Shown here: positions 9,695 to 18,565 of the stretch, in pieces
Numbering within the stretch: the first letter of the stretch is position 1
Layout: every line of letters begins with the position of its first letter
Assembly: GCA_947488435.1 (NCBI GenBank)
Contig: CANKZG010000001.1
Span: forward strand, 1,232,308 to 1,296,307
DNA from: an uncultured Flavobacteriaceae bacterium
Lineage (GTDB): Bacteria > Bacteroidota > Bacteroidia > Flavobacteriales > Flavobacteriaceae
Direction of reading: 5' to 3'
Length of the DNA stretch: 64,000 nt
Translations under genes and position numbers: made by a program
Notes under the pieces: model-generated
What the model saw: the letters and a program-made list of their open reading frames with translations, nothing else
Told to the model about the DNA's origin: nothing
The model's database searches: none

Positions 9695-12093
9695 TAAAAC
9701 TTATCCTGTTTTACTTCAATACGTTTGGTTTCGGAAATAAAAGTACCATCTTCCAAAACACCTTCAATATGCAAATTAAATGCAGGAATTTTATTGTTAT
9801 TGATTTTTAAATGTAATTGCCCGGTTTCGTCCAATTTCATATTAGGAATCCAATCAATGACGCCATAGGAAAGGAAAAAACTATTTTCATAAGAATTGTA
9901 CTTAGGTACATAAAACTTTTTGGTAGCACTAAAGGCAAGTGGTACATCAGTTTCTGAAAATAAAGGTCCTGTTTTTTTATCTCGATAGCGAAGTAATGGA
10001 TCGTTTACAATTCGTATTACGCCACCCCCAGCTCTAATACCTTCTCCTAAACCTGATTTATTTACTTCGATATAGGCCACATTTGCAAGATTATATCGAT
10101 AAAGTACTTGAAAATCCTGAAGACGAATTCCATCTAATATAATGGTGGGGACGTTATTGTTTGGGCTGTTGGGAGTACGATTAAATATGGAAAAATTTCC
10201 TTGAGTTTCGTCAACGGCGAATCCATATTGTCGAATGAAGGTACTAAAGTAAGGGTACTTGTACGAACTTCTTTCATCAAATATTACGACGCTTCCGTTA
10301 GATCTATCTTTAATTTTTTCCAGTTTCGTTAATCTCTTATTCTTAAGAACCACAACTTCTTCAAGTTGCTGCACATCTGCACTTAGCAAGGTGTCTGGTA
10401 AAATCGTTTCAAACGAATTTAAGATGGTATTTTCCTTTATAGGATTGTATACCTCATTCGCATATTTTAAATCTGGAATAGCAGAGGGTTGAAATTGTAA
10501 ATAAAGACTTTTTGTCTCCTGTAATTTTCCTTCCTGATCTAAGGCTCCAATGCGCACTTTTTCACCAGGCTCTGGAAAATATCCATCTACTTTAAACGAT
10601 TTCTGACCTTTTGGAATTGTTATTGTCTCAGAATCGCTGTTGCGGCTTGGGAAAAGAATAAACTGTTTGCTTCCAGAATCACTTGGTGCATTGGTATTAA
10701 TAGTATAGGTGATTCCTCTTTCGAAGTTATAGTTTTTAATAGGAGGGTATCGAAACAGATTATACCAGGAATAACTACTCCATCCTTGGGTGATTAGTAG
10801 ATTGTCCAATTCGTATTTTTTACGTGGGGTAATATCTGTAAAGTAATACGCTGCATTTTGTATTTCTCCTTTTACATAAGGTTGTAATAGGGTGTAGGAC
10901 GGTAAATTATGATCTTGATGATAAGATTTTGTGCTTGTTGGAAGTACCGATACACTTAAATTACTAGAAGCATCTGGTTTAACACCGGAAAATGGAATTG
11001 TAATTTGTAAAGAATCTGCTTCTGTAGTCAAAACAGGATCTTGAGATGTGGCAAAAGAAAGTCCATCATGCTTAAAAAACAAACGCTCCAATACAGGATT
11101 ATTTGATTCGTCGAAAAGGGTAAATATATTTATCCCAGGACTTAAATCTCCATAAGGAATTACACGGTAAACCTCTACATTATCATCAAAAATGACTGCG
11201 GTTTCTTTGATTGTTTTACCATCATGAATTTCCAGTTTAAAATTACGCCCCTTAAGTTGTGAAAGTGACTTTTTGTTGGTGCTAAAATGCAGGGCAACTT
11301 TAGTTTTAAGATCGTGCAATGCCATTACAAGTCCCTGAGATTTTATGTCCTCAATGGGTGCTGTAAATTCCTTTCCTAAATAGGTATAGCGAACATTGTA
11401 TGTACTATTTTTTTTAGGTTTAAATGTAAATTTGGCGATTCCGAATTTACTGGTTTTAAAAGTGGTTACGACATCGTTTTTGGCATTTACAATTTCTCCT
11501 TGCATATCGGGAATCCCATACCCAGAAGCATCTTTGGCAATTACGCCAATGGTATTTTTTGCATCGGAAACTAGGTGGCCTCCCTCTGGGAGCAATTGAA
11601 AATCTATAGCTGCATCTATGGTGGCAACCTCTTCAGTGGCATTAACTTCTGGATCGATTATTTTTATAGCCTGAACATAAAAATTTTGTTCTTTAAAATT
11701 GCGCATCCAATTGGTGTATGCCTTAAAAACATATTCGCCAGAAGTGAATAAACTATCTGCTTTGAAAAAACCTTCTCCAACCCCTCCTCGTAATGATACA
11801 AGTTTACTTTTAACTATGGCTCCATTTTTATCAAGCAAAGTGCAGTACAAATTAGTTGTAGCTTTAGAAGGTAGTTTTGTTTGTTTGTCTAATACGTAGC
11901 CTTGAAAACCGATATCTTCTCCTTTGATAAAAGTAGATTTGTTTAAATGCACATAGGCAACTTCTCTTGGGAGTGCAGTATATTCTTCATATACGGCAAG
12001 AAGATCTTGATCTTGCAATGGAGATTGTGATAGTCCTGTAGCAATGAAGCTAAGAAAGAAAAGAAACGAAAAAATGGATGGTAACTGTTTCAT
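9694..12093 (-). CDS. MG2-like/TonB-plug-domain envelope protein, paralogue 2
   Basis: A 799-residue exported protein with an N-terminal signal peptide (hydrophobic stretch ending near GLSQ, residue 23). Near residues 45-60 it has the macroglobulin-like motif YVHLNKSTFIKGEDIGFQGYV, then repeated beta domains. A TonB-receptor plug-like segment follows around 620-690 (PTIILDGIRLQDFQVL ... VAYIEVNKSGLGEGIRAGGGVIRIV), but no beta-barrel. It is a clear paralogue of the gene immediately upstream (12139-14649), sharing MRNFKEQNF, LDNLLITQGWSSY and the C-terminal layout. The family is common in Flavobacteriia but has no assigned function known to me. Probably periplasmic or outer-membrane associated. 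Confidence 0.8.
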   Translation of the reverse strand: MKQLPSIFSFLFFLSFIATGLSQSPLQDQDLLAVYEEYTALPREVAYVHLNKSTFIKGEDIGFQGYVLDKQTKLPSKATTNLYCTLLDKNGAIVKSKLVSLRGGVGEGFFKADSLFTSGEYVFKAYTNWMRNFKEQNFYVQAIKIIDPEVNATEEVATIDAAIDFQLLPEGGHLVSDAKNTIGVIAKDASGYGIPDMQGEIVNAKNDVVTTFKTSKFGIAKFTFKPKKNSTYNVRYTYLGKEFTAPIEDIKSQGLVMALHDLKTKVALHFSTNKKSLSQLKGRNFKLEIHDGKTIKETAVIFDDNVEVYRVIPYGDLSPGINIFTLFDESNNPVLERLFFKHDGLSFATSQDPVLTTEADSLQITIPFSGVKPDASSNLSVSVLPTSTKSYHQDHNLPSYTLLQPYVKGEIQNAAYYFTDITPRKKYELDNLLITQGWSSYSWYNLFRYPPIKNYNFERGITYTINTNAPSDSGSKQFILFPSRNSDSETITIPKGQKSFKVDGYFPEPGEKVRIGALDQEGKLQETKSLYLQFQPSAIPDLKYANEVYNPIKENTILNSFETILPDTLLSADVQQLEEVVVLKNKRLTKLEKIKDRSNGSVVIFDERSSYKYPYFSTFIRQYGFAVDETQGNFSIFNRTPNSPNNNVPTIILDGIRLQDFQVLYRYNLANVAYIEVNKSGLGEGIRAGGGVIRIVNDPLLRYRDKKTGPLFSETDVPLAFSATKKFYVPKYNSYENSFFLSYGVIDWIPNMKLDETGQLHLKINNNKIPAFNLHIEGVLEDGTFISETKRIEVKQDKF

Positions 12094-12138
12094 GAATAGT
12101 TTTTTATGATGATTCTTTTTATGTTATAGTATTTTCTA

Positions 12139-14649
12139 TTATTCATTAGCCTGACTGGCAAGAGAAACTTCTTTAATTGCTGAGAAAAACTTTCCGTCAC
12201 TGCTTACTCCTTCAATATACAAAGTAACTTCAGATAAGCCGGTATCATAGATGTCAAAATCAACTGCGCCCTTCTCATTGAGTATAAGCAATGGATGCCA
12301 ATCCACAACTCCGAATGTATTGAAAAAAGCACCATCGTAAGATTTATACCGCGGAATATATAATTTCTTTGCAACACTAAATGTAAGTGGAATTTCATGT
12401 TTGCTTTGCATTAAAACAGCTGGCTTTTTGTTATTGTGTCGTTCCCCAATGGTTCGTCTCACTATCTTAATTACACCTCCCGAACCGCCTCTTAAACCGG
12501 CACCTAAACCAACTCGATTTACTTCAATATAATCAATCTCTTCTAGCGCCATGCCACTTAAAACGGAGTGTTCCTGCAACAATACTCCATCCAGGTAAAT
12601 TAAAGGTTCAGAATTTGGTCCTCTAGGGTTTCTATTGGCAATAGTAAAGTGACCAATATCGCCATTAGCTCTGGCAGAAGCCCCTCTTGCAGCTTCAATT
12701 GCTGCAGAGGCCTCCGGGTCTAAATCGTTTGTATTCCTCGATTCAAGGCCTCCACTAGAAAGACCGTTAGAACCTACAAAAGCAGTTAGCGTCCTTCCAT
12801 CACTGGCTTGAAATCCCCGTTGACTTATATAATTTGTAAAACTCTGATATTGCGCTCGCTTGCGATCATCAAAAATTTCGATGGTTCCAAATGCGCCCCT
12901 TTGCAATTCTTCCAACCGTGTAAATTCTCTTTTTTGAGTAACCACGGCTTCATCTAATTTTTGAATCTCACGGAAACTTTCTGTACTTGCATAATCCCAG
13001 TCATTACCAAATCCTTTAACGCTCAATGAATTTGTGCTTACATCGATAGTTGGAATAGCCATAGGACTAAATTGCAAAGAAAGATTTGCCTTGGTAACCT
13101 TCCCTTTTTGATTTATAGCATCAAAAATAATTTTCTCTTTCTCTATTGGGAATAGATTGTTTTTTTGAAAGGTAAGTTCTCCTTCACCCAAAGAAATCAC
13201 CTCAGAGTTTATGTTCGCTGTAGGGTATAACAATAGATCTTTAGCATATGCCGAAGACCTTATCGCGGTAAAGTTAATTCCTGCCTCATAGTCGTAATCG
13301 TAATCCGGAGGTTGGTTAAAAATGGTATCCCAATTATAACTGCTCCACCCTTGTGTTAACAGCAGATTGTCTAACTCGTATTTCTTTTTTGCGGTGATAT
13401 TTCTAAAATAATAAGCCGCGTTTTCCACAAAACCAGAAAGGTAAGGTTGTAAAAGCGTGTACGAAGGTAAGTTATGGTGGTGCCTGTACGAAAGCGTTTT
13501 TGAGGGTAAGACAGATACGCTTAACTTTTGAATTTTAGAAGTATCAACCCCATCGTATTGTAGATGAATCCCTATAGAATCATTTTGTTTGGTGATCACA
13601 GCTTGGGGAGCTTCTGCGAAAGTTAAACCCGTATAGTTGAAAAATTGCCTTTCTAAGATCGGGGTATTTGTATGATCAAATAAGGTGAAAATATTTACCC
13701 CAGGAGATAAATCTTTATACGAAATAACTTTATTAACAGTTGTTTTTTCCAAAAAAGTAACCGTAGTAGTTTTTATAGAATTACCATTGTGAATAGCTAG
13801 TTTCAGCCCTTTTCCTTGTATTTTGGGAAGCGTTAATGCGTTGGTTCCAAAACTAATAGCAACCTTATCTCGCAGATCTTTAAGCGTAAGTGTTATACCT
13901 TCCAATTCGATATTAGAAAATGCAAACGAAAACTCTTTTTGATCTATTTTAAATTTCGCTTGATACTGATTCCCGGCCTCAGGACTAAAAGCGAATTTTC
14001 CAATCCCCAACTCATTTACTTTAAAATCAGTAATTCGATTGCCAGAGTCATCTACAATAACTCCTTCTATATCCGAAATGCCAAAGCCTTTTTCATCTTT
14101 TATTACAACTCCAACAGCATTTTCTATTCCCGATACAAAATGCCCGCCCTCTGGTAAAAATTGAGCATCAATCTCCACGTTTTCTAAGGCTATAGGATCT
14201 GTAAGTTTTTCTTCTCGATCAAAGACGGTAATTTTTTGTTCAAAAAAGTTTTGTTCCTTAAAATTACGCATCCAATTCGTGTAGGCTCGAAAGGTGTATT
14301 CTCCTGAGGTAAATAAGCTATCAATTGCAAAATCCCCAACGGCTGTACCATTATCAATGACATACAACTTACTTTTGACCACCTTATTTTCCTTGTCCAG
14401 GATACTGCAATATAAATTGGTCGCATTTTCAGCAAAAAACCGATCATTTTTATTAAGGATATAGGCGGTAAACCCAATATTCTCTCCTTTGAGATAGGTA
14501 GATTTATTGAGTTGTGCATAGGCAATTTCTCTTGGCATTTCAATGTAATTTTCGTAAGAATCCAAGAGATCAAAATCCCTAAAGTCTTGTTGAGCAAAAC
14601 TGTGTAGTGAAATACACATTAGAACAATTAATATGAGTGTTTTTTTCAT
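12139..14649 (-). CDS. MG2-like/TonB-plug-domain envelope protein, paralogue 1
   Basis: An 836-residue exported protein: the signal peptide ends around HSFAQ (residue 20), the MG2-like region starts at YAQLNKSTYLKGENIGFTAYI, and the C-terminal plug-like segment is PLIYLDGVLLQEHSVL ... IDYIEVNRVGLGAGLRGGSGGVIKIV. It differs from its downstream neighbour mainly by an insertion of about 50 residues before the plug-like segment, rich in Gly, Ala and Ser (includes EASAAIEAARGASARAN). It starts 6 bp after the preceding gene's stop codon and ends 45 bp before its paralogue, so the three are probably one operon. The tandem pair looks like a local duplication that has since diverged. Confidence 0.8.
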   Translation of the reverse strand: MKKTLILIVLMCISLHSFAQQDFRDFDLLDSYENYIEMPREIAYAQLNKSTYLKGENIGFTAYILNKNDRFFAENATNLYCSILDKENKVVKSKLYVIDNGTAVGDFAIDSLFTSGEYTFRAYTNWMRNFKEQNFFEQKITVFDREEKLTDPIALENVEIDAQFLPEGGHFVSGIENAVGVVIKDEKGFGISDIEGVIVDDSGNRITDFKVNELGIGKFAFSPEAGNQYQAKFKIDQKEFSFAFSNIELEGITLTLKDLRDKVAISFGTNALTLPKIQGKGLKLAIHNGNSIKTTTVTFLEKTTVNKVISYKDLSPGVNIFTLFDHTNTPILERQFFNYTGLTFAEAPQAVITKQNDSIGIHLQYDGVDTSKIQKLSVSVLPSKTLSYRHHHNLPSYTLLQPYLSGFVENAAYYFRNITAKKKYELDNLLLTQGWSSYNWDTIFNQPPDYDYDYEAGINFTAIRSSAYAKDLLLYPTANINSEVISLGEGELTFQKNNLFPIEKEKIIFDAINQKGKVTKANLSLQFSPMAIPTIDVSTNSLSVKGFGNDWDYASTESFREIQKLDEAVVTQKREFTRLEELQRGAFGTIEIFDDRKRAQYQSFTNYISQRGFQASDGRTLTAFVGSNGLSSGGLESRNTNDLDPEASAAIEAARGASARANGDIGHFTIANRNPRGPNSEPLIYLDGVLLQEHSVLSGMALEEIDYIEVNRVGLGAGLRGGSGGVIKIVRRTIGERHNNKKPAVLMQSKHEIPLTFSVAKKLYIPRYKSYDGAFFNTFGVVDWHPLLILNEKGAVDFDIYDTGLSEVTLYIEGVSSDGKFFSAIKEVSLASQANE

Positions 14650-14655
14650 AGTAGT

Positions 14656-16194
14656 TTAATTTTTTGATGCTTCAAAAGGTGAACTTATCCAATACTTTGA
14701 ACTTTCTTCTAAAGTGTTTAGTTCAGATGCACTAAGTGGAGCATTTTTGTTGATAAAAGTAAGCTCCAACGGTAAGGACTTATTGGGATGAACTTCTTGA
14801 ACAAAAATTTCCCTGAACTGATGCAGATAGATGGTTGTTGTTTTATTGATAGGTCTCCCTGTAATGTCTTTGATATTTTTGATGCGATATTTAATACGAT
14901 CAGCAACTTCTCCTTGAAACTCTTCAGGATTGGCAATTGCTCCAGGAACTAATTTAAGTTTTAAAACTGTAGGCTCCATCATGCTTGCCTTATCGATCAG
15001 CAATTTCTTTTTTTTATATAAAATTCTATAATTTTTCTTGTCTTCAATAGAGCTTTTGCTAACGGGATTATTAAAAGTTAGAAAAAAAGAATTTTCGGAA
15101 ATGTCAAAGGCAATGTTTTCTATTTTGAAATCTTTCCTGTTTTTAACCTGAAATAAATTGTTGAATGAGATATAATTTAAAAACATGTGTTTTCCAATGG
15201 GAACGTATTCTAGTTTTAACGAATAAAAGGGCTTAAACTCTCCAGAAATAAAACCGTCGTATTCTAATTTATGAATGGCATAAGAATTCCTTGCGATATA
15301 TATGGTTCCTTTAGCATGGTTTTTAACACCAGTAATATCCTGCTTTGCTTTAAAAGTAATTTCATATATGTGCGTGTTATTAAGAAAGAGCGTTCGGCTC
15401 ATGGTAAATTCATGATTGTAAATAAAATTTTCATTGAAGGTGTCGATAAAGGAAAAAGTAGGTTTGTTGTAATTTCGAATGGGATCATGCAAACTCAAGA
15501 TGCTCAATTCATTCCCTCCTAAGGGCGAAATACTAGCTCCCTCAATATATTTATGTTTGTTTTTATTGTCATAGGCGGCAGCAATAGTGGGATCATTTTC
15601 AAAATCCTTATTTTCTTTATACTCATAAAGTACGGTTTGATTGAAGGTGTCTTGTAACTTATCCGTATGAAAACCAGCATCAAAAGCTTCTATAATACCT
15701 TCATTAAAATTGATATAGTTGGTATTAAGTACCTGGTAGTCTCTGTAATAACCAACGTAAGAAAAAGGTTCTCTTGGGTAATTTGTAGCAATGCGTTGTA
15801 TGGCTGTTTTTACAATGGCTTTTGCTGACTGCGAAGCTCCTGCGCCATTATTTGCCGTTACCACAACTTCATTTAAAGTTTCTACTTGCGGTTTTAAGGT
15901 AATAGTAGTAACGGATGTTTTAAAAGAACTAAGTGCTACCTCTCTAGTTTCATAACCAATGGAGGAAATAAGAATACTAAAATTTTGTGTTTTATACCGT
16001 AATGGGATTCTAAAATATCCATTGTCATCTGCGATTACCCCATTTTGCTGATCTTTAATTTTGATCGTTGCAAATACAATAGGAATCTTAGTTTTCTCAT
16101 CAATGACGTGACCTACAATCTCATTGGACTGTTGCCCAAAACCAATTGCCGAAAAGAATAATAAGAAAACAATAAGAAGGTAATGCTTTATCAT
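14656..16194 (-). CDS. Exported CarboxypepD_reg-like domain protein, first gene of an envelope operon
   Basis: About 512 residues from the ATG at 16194; an upstream in-frame start would add MGSLT in front of an already complete signal peptide (MIKHYLLIVFLLFFSAIGFGQ), so I prefer the shorter form. Directly after the signal comes a carboxypeptidase-regulatory-like beta domain of about 85 residues: IVGHVIDEKTKIPIVFATIKI ... DDNGYFRIPL ... ISSIGYETREV, ending in LNEVVV. The remainder is a large domain of unknown function with many aromatic beta strands. It heads the run followed by the two MG2/plug paralogues and the HDAC gene. Likely cell-envelope role; no enzymatic motif seen. Confidence 0.75.
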   Translation of the reverse strand: MIKHYLLIVFLLFFSAIGFGQQSNEIVGHVIDEKTKIPIVFATIKIKDQQNGVIADDNGYFRIPLRYKTQNFSILISSIGYETREVALSSFKTSVTTITLKPQVETLNEVVVTANNGAGASQSAKAIVKTAIQRIATNYPREPFSYVGYYRDYQVLNTNYINFNEGIIEAFDAGFHTDKLQDTFNQTVLYEYKENKDFENDPTIAAAYDNKNKHKYIEGASISPLGGNELSILSLHDPIRNYNKPTFSFIDTFNENFIYNHEFTMSRTLFLNNTHIYEITFKAKQDITGVKNHAKGTIYIARNSYAIHKLEYDGFISGEFKPFYSLKLEYVPIGKHMFLNYISFNNLFQVKNRKDFKIENIAFDISENSFFLTFNNPVSKSSIEDKKNYRILYKKKKLLIDKASMMEPTVLKLKLVPGAIANPEEFQGEVADRIKYRIKNIKDITGRPINKTTTIYLHQFREIFVQEVHPNKSLPLELTFINKNAPLSASELNTLEESSKYWISSPFEASKN

Positions 16195-16354
16195 AGTCAG
16201 TGATCCCATCTAAAGGTATTTATTCCTAATGAGATACACAAGAATTTAGCCTATACTACAAGTAGTTTTAACGATTTCGGGCAGAGGGTAAAGAAATTAT
16301 TTTCTTTATCAGAAACCAAGTTGTAGGATTTAATAAACTGGATTGTCTTTAAGA

Positions 16355-18424
16355 TCAGTTCACTTCGGTACCTTCTGAAACCCCAGCTACATCTGGATTT
16401 AAAAACACCAATTTGCCTTCAGAATTCTCGGTCATTAAAATCATTCCCTGGCTTTCTACACCTCTTAATTTTCTTGGTGCAAGATTTACCAACACGGTAA
16501 CTTGTTTTCCAATAATCTCTTTGGCATCAAAGCTCTCTGCAATACCGGAAACAATGGTTCGAGTATCTAAGCCCGTATCAACCTTTAAAACCATTAATTT
16601 TTTTGTTTTTGGCATTTTCTCAGCTTCCAAAATGGTGCCTATACGCATATCCATGGCGGAAAAATCTTCAAAGCTTATAGTATCTTTTTGAGCTGTTACT
16701 GTTTTATCCATAACTTCATTGGCTTTTTTTGTAGCTTCGAGTTTGTCCAATTGTTTCTGAATCTCAGTATCGTCAATTTTTCGGAATAACAAGGAGGCTT
16801 TATTTATAGAATGCCCCGTCGGAAGCAAAACTTCCAGCTCTGAAACCTGATTCCAAGAAGGAGCAGGTGTATTTGAATCAAAAGCTAGGATGTTCTTTAA
16901 TTTTTGTGATGTAAATGGTAAAAAAGGTTCACTTAATACAGCGAGCGCTGTTGTGATTTGGAGCGCCACATACATAATAGTCTTGACACGATCTGGATTT
17001 TGTTTGATAACTTTCCAAGGTTCTTCATCCGCTAAATATTTATTTCCCAGGCGCGCTAAACTCATTAATTCTTGACCAGCTTCTCGAAAACGATACCGTT
17101 CAATCGATGCGGTAATGGTTTGGGGAAATTTGCGAACAGCCGCAAGCGTTTCTGTATCTACGGTTGTAAAAGAATCATGTTCCGGTGTAATTCCATCATA
17201 ATATTTATGCGTTAATACGGCAACACGATTAACAAAATTCCCAAAAATCGCTACTAATTCATTGTCATTTCGTGCTTGAAAATCTTTCCAAGTGAAATCA
17301 TTATCTTTAGTTTCTGGAGCATTTGCCGTTAATGCATAGCGCAGCACATCCTGCATCTCAGGAAAATCAATTAAATATTCATGCAACCAAACCGCCCAAT
17401 TTTTAGAAGTAGACAATTTTTGCCCTTCTAGATTAAGAAATTCATTTGCTGGAACATTTTCGGGTAAAATATAATCGCCATGCGCTTTGAGCATGCTGGG
17501 GAAAATAATACAATGAAAAACAATATTATCCTTGCCAATAAAATGCACTAATTTTGTCTGCTTATCTTTCCAATACAGTTCCCAATCTTTTCCTTCACGT
17601 TGTGCCCATTCCTTGGTGGCTGAAATATAACCGATAGGTGCATCAAACCAAACATAAAGGACTTTTCCTTCTCCGCCAGCAACTGGCACAGGTATACCCC
17701 AATCCAAATCCCTGGTAACGGCACGTGGTTTAAGTCCATCATCAATCCAAGATTTACATTGGCCATACACATTTGGTTTCCAGTCTGTTTTATGCCCTTC
17801 TAAAATCCATTCTTTTAAAAAGTTTTCATAACGGTCTAATGGTAAAAACCAATGTTTTGTTTTTTTTAGGGAGGGAACACCTCCTGAAATTGTAGACTTT
17901 GGATTAATAAGATCCGTTGCATTTAAGGAAGATCCGCAATTTTCGCATTGATCCCCATAGGCCTCTTCGTTCCCGCATCTGGGGCAGGTGCCTACTACAA
18001 AACGATCGGCAAGAAACTGCTCAGCTTCATCATCATACAATTGTGCCGTAGTTTCTTCGATAAAATCTCCAGAATGGTACAATTTTTTAAAGAAATCCCC
18101 GGCCGTTTCATGGTGTATTTGTGCTGATGTTCGGGAGTAATTATCAAAAGTAATCCCAAAATCCAGAAAAGATTGTTTAATAATAGCATGGTACTTGTCT
18201 ATAATTTCTTTGGGCGTAACGCCTTCTTTTTTGGCTTTCATAGAAATAGCAACCCCATGCTCATCACTTCCACAAACAAAAGCAACATCATTTCCTGTTA
18301 ATCTTAAATAGCGCGCATAGATATCCGCAGGGACATAGACTCCTGCTAAGTGTCCGATATGAATAGGACCATTAGTATACGGTAAAGCAGCTGAGATGGT
18401 ATATCTACCTGAATTTTGAGACAT
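16355..18424 (-). CDS. metG: Methionyl-tRNA synthetase
   Basis: Charges tRNA-Met and initiator tRNA with methionine. Class I signature HIGH is at residues 22-25 (PIHIGHLAG). A zinc-binding knuckle [17 protein letters not shown] follows, then the KMSKS-type loop in the form KLSTSKNW, and a C-terminal tRNA-binding OB domain ([25 protein letters not shown] ... VSGIAESF). I start at the ATG at 18424 (689 residues). An in-frame extension to 18505 is open, but it covers the upstream operon's terminator and a TATTTTTG promoter box, and does not look like MetG. Confidence 0.97.
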   Translation of the reverse strand: MSQNSGRYTISAALPYTNGPIHIGHLAGVYVPADIYARYLRLTGNDVAFVCGSDEHGVAISMKAKKEGVTPKEIIDKYHAIIKQSFLDFGITFDNYSRTSAQIHHETAGDFFKKLYHSGDFIEETTAQLYDDEAEQFLADRFVVGTCPRCGNEEAYGDQCENCGSSLNATDLINPKSTISGGVPSLKKTKHWFLPLDRYENFLKEWILEGHKTDWKPNVYGQCKSWIDDGLKPRAVTRDLDWGIPVPVAGGEGKVLYVWFDAPIGYISATKEWAQREGKDWELYWKDKQTKLVHFIGKDNIVFHCIIFPSMLKAHGDYILPENVPANEFLNLEGQKLSTSKNWAVWLHEYLIDFPEMQDVLRYALTANAPETKDNDFTWKDFQARNDNELVAIFGNFVNRVAVLTHKYYDGITPEHDSFTTVDTETLAAVRKFPQTITASIERYRFREAGQELMSLARLGNKYLADEEPWKVIKQNPDRVKTIMYVALQITTALAVLSEPFLPFTSQKLKNILAFDSNTPAPSWNQVSELEVLLPTGHSINKASLLFRKIDDTEIQKQLDKLEATKKANEVMDKTVTAQKDTISFEDFSAMDMRIGTILEAEKMPKTKKLMVLKVDTGLDTRTIVSGIAESFDAKEIIGKQVTVLVNLAPRKLRGVESQGMILMTENSEGKLVFLNPDVAGVSEGTEVN

Positions 18425-18442
18425 TAATTCTATATTAAGGCA

Positions 18443-18476
18443 CAAAAATAAAGATTTTTTCAGGGCGGGATACCAA
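18443..18476 (-). promoter_or_regulatory. Predicted promoter of metG
   Basis: On the minus strand TATTTTTG (18443-18450) matches the Bacteroidota -7 box TAnnTTTG, with TTG at 18474-18476 and a 23-nt spacer. The expected transcript start lies a few bases before the ATG at 18424. Confidence 0.5.
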
Positions 18477-18480
18477 TGCG

Positions 18481-18538
18481 CAAAAAGAAAACCTTCGTCG
18501 CACAAAATCTTTAATAAAGCATGTGCATACGAAGGTTT
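18481..18538 (-). terminator. Terminator of the DUF1800-DUF1501 operon
   Basis: Long imperfect hairpin: AAACCTTCGT (18489-18498) pairs with ACGAAGGTTT (18529-18538), then GCACA (18500-18504) with TGTGC (18522-18526), around an inner CTTT/AAAG pair. On the minus strand it is followed by TTTTCTTTTTG. It lies 28 bp past the DUF1501 stop. Confidence 0.75.
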
Positions 18539-18565
18539 ATAAATTGCCTAGTTAGGTGGGGCAGA

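Noticed and set aside
16260-16320. Short inverted repeat TAAAGAAA/TTTCTTTA near 16290-16310 as terminator
   Set aside because: The stem is only A-T rich with almost no GC pairs and no T run in a useful place.
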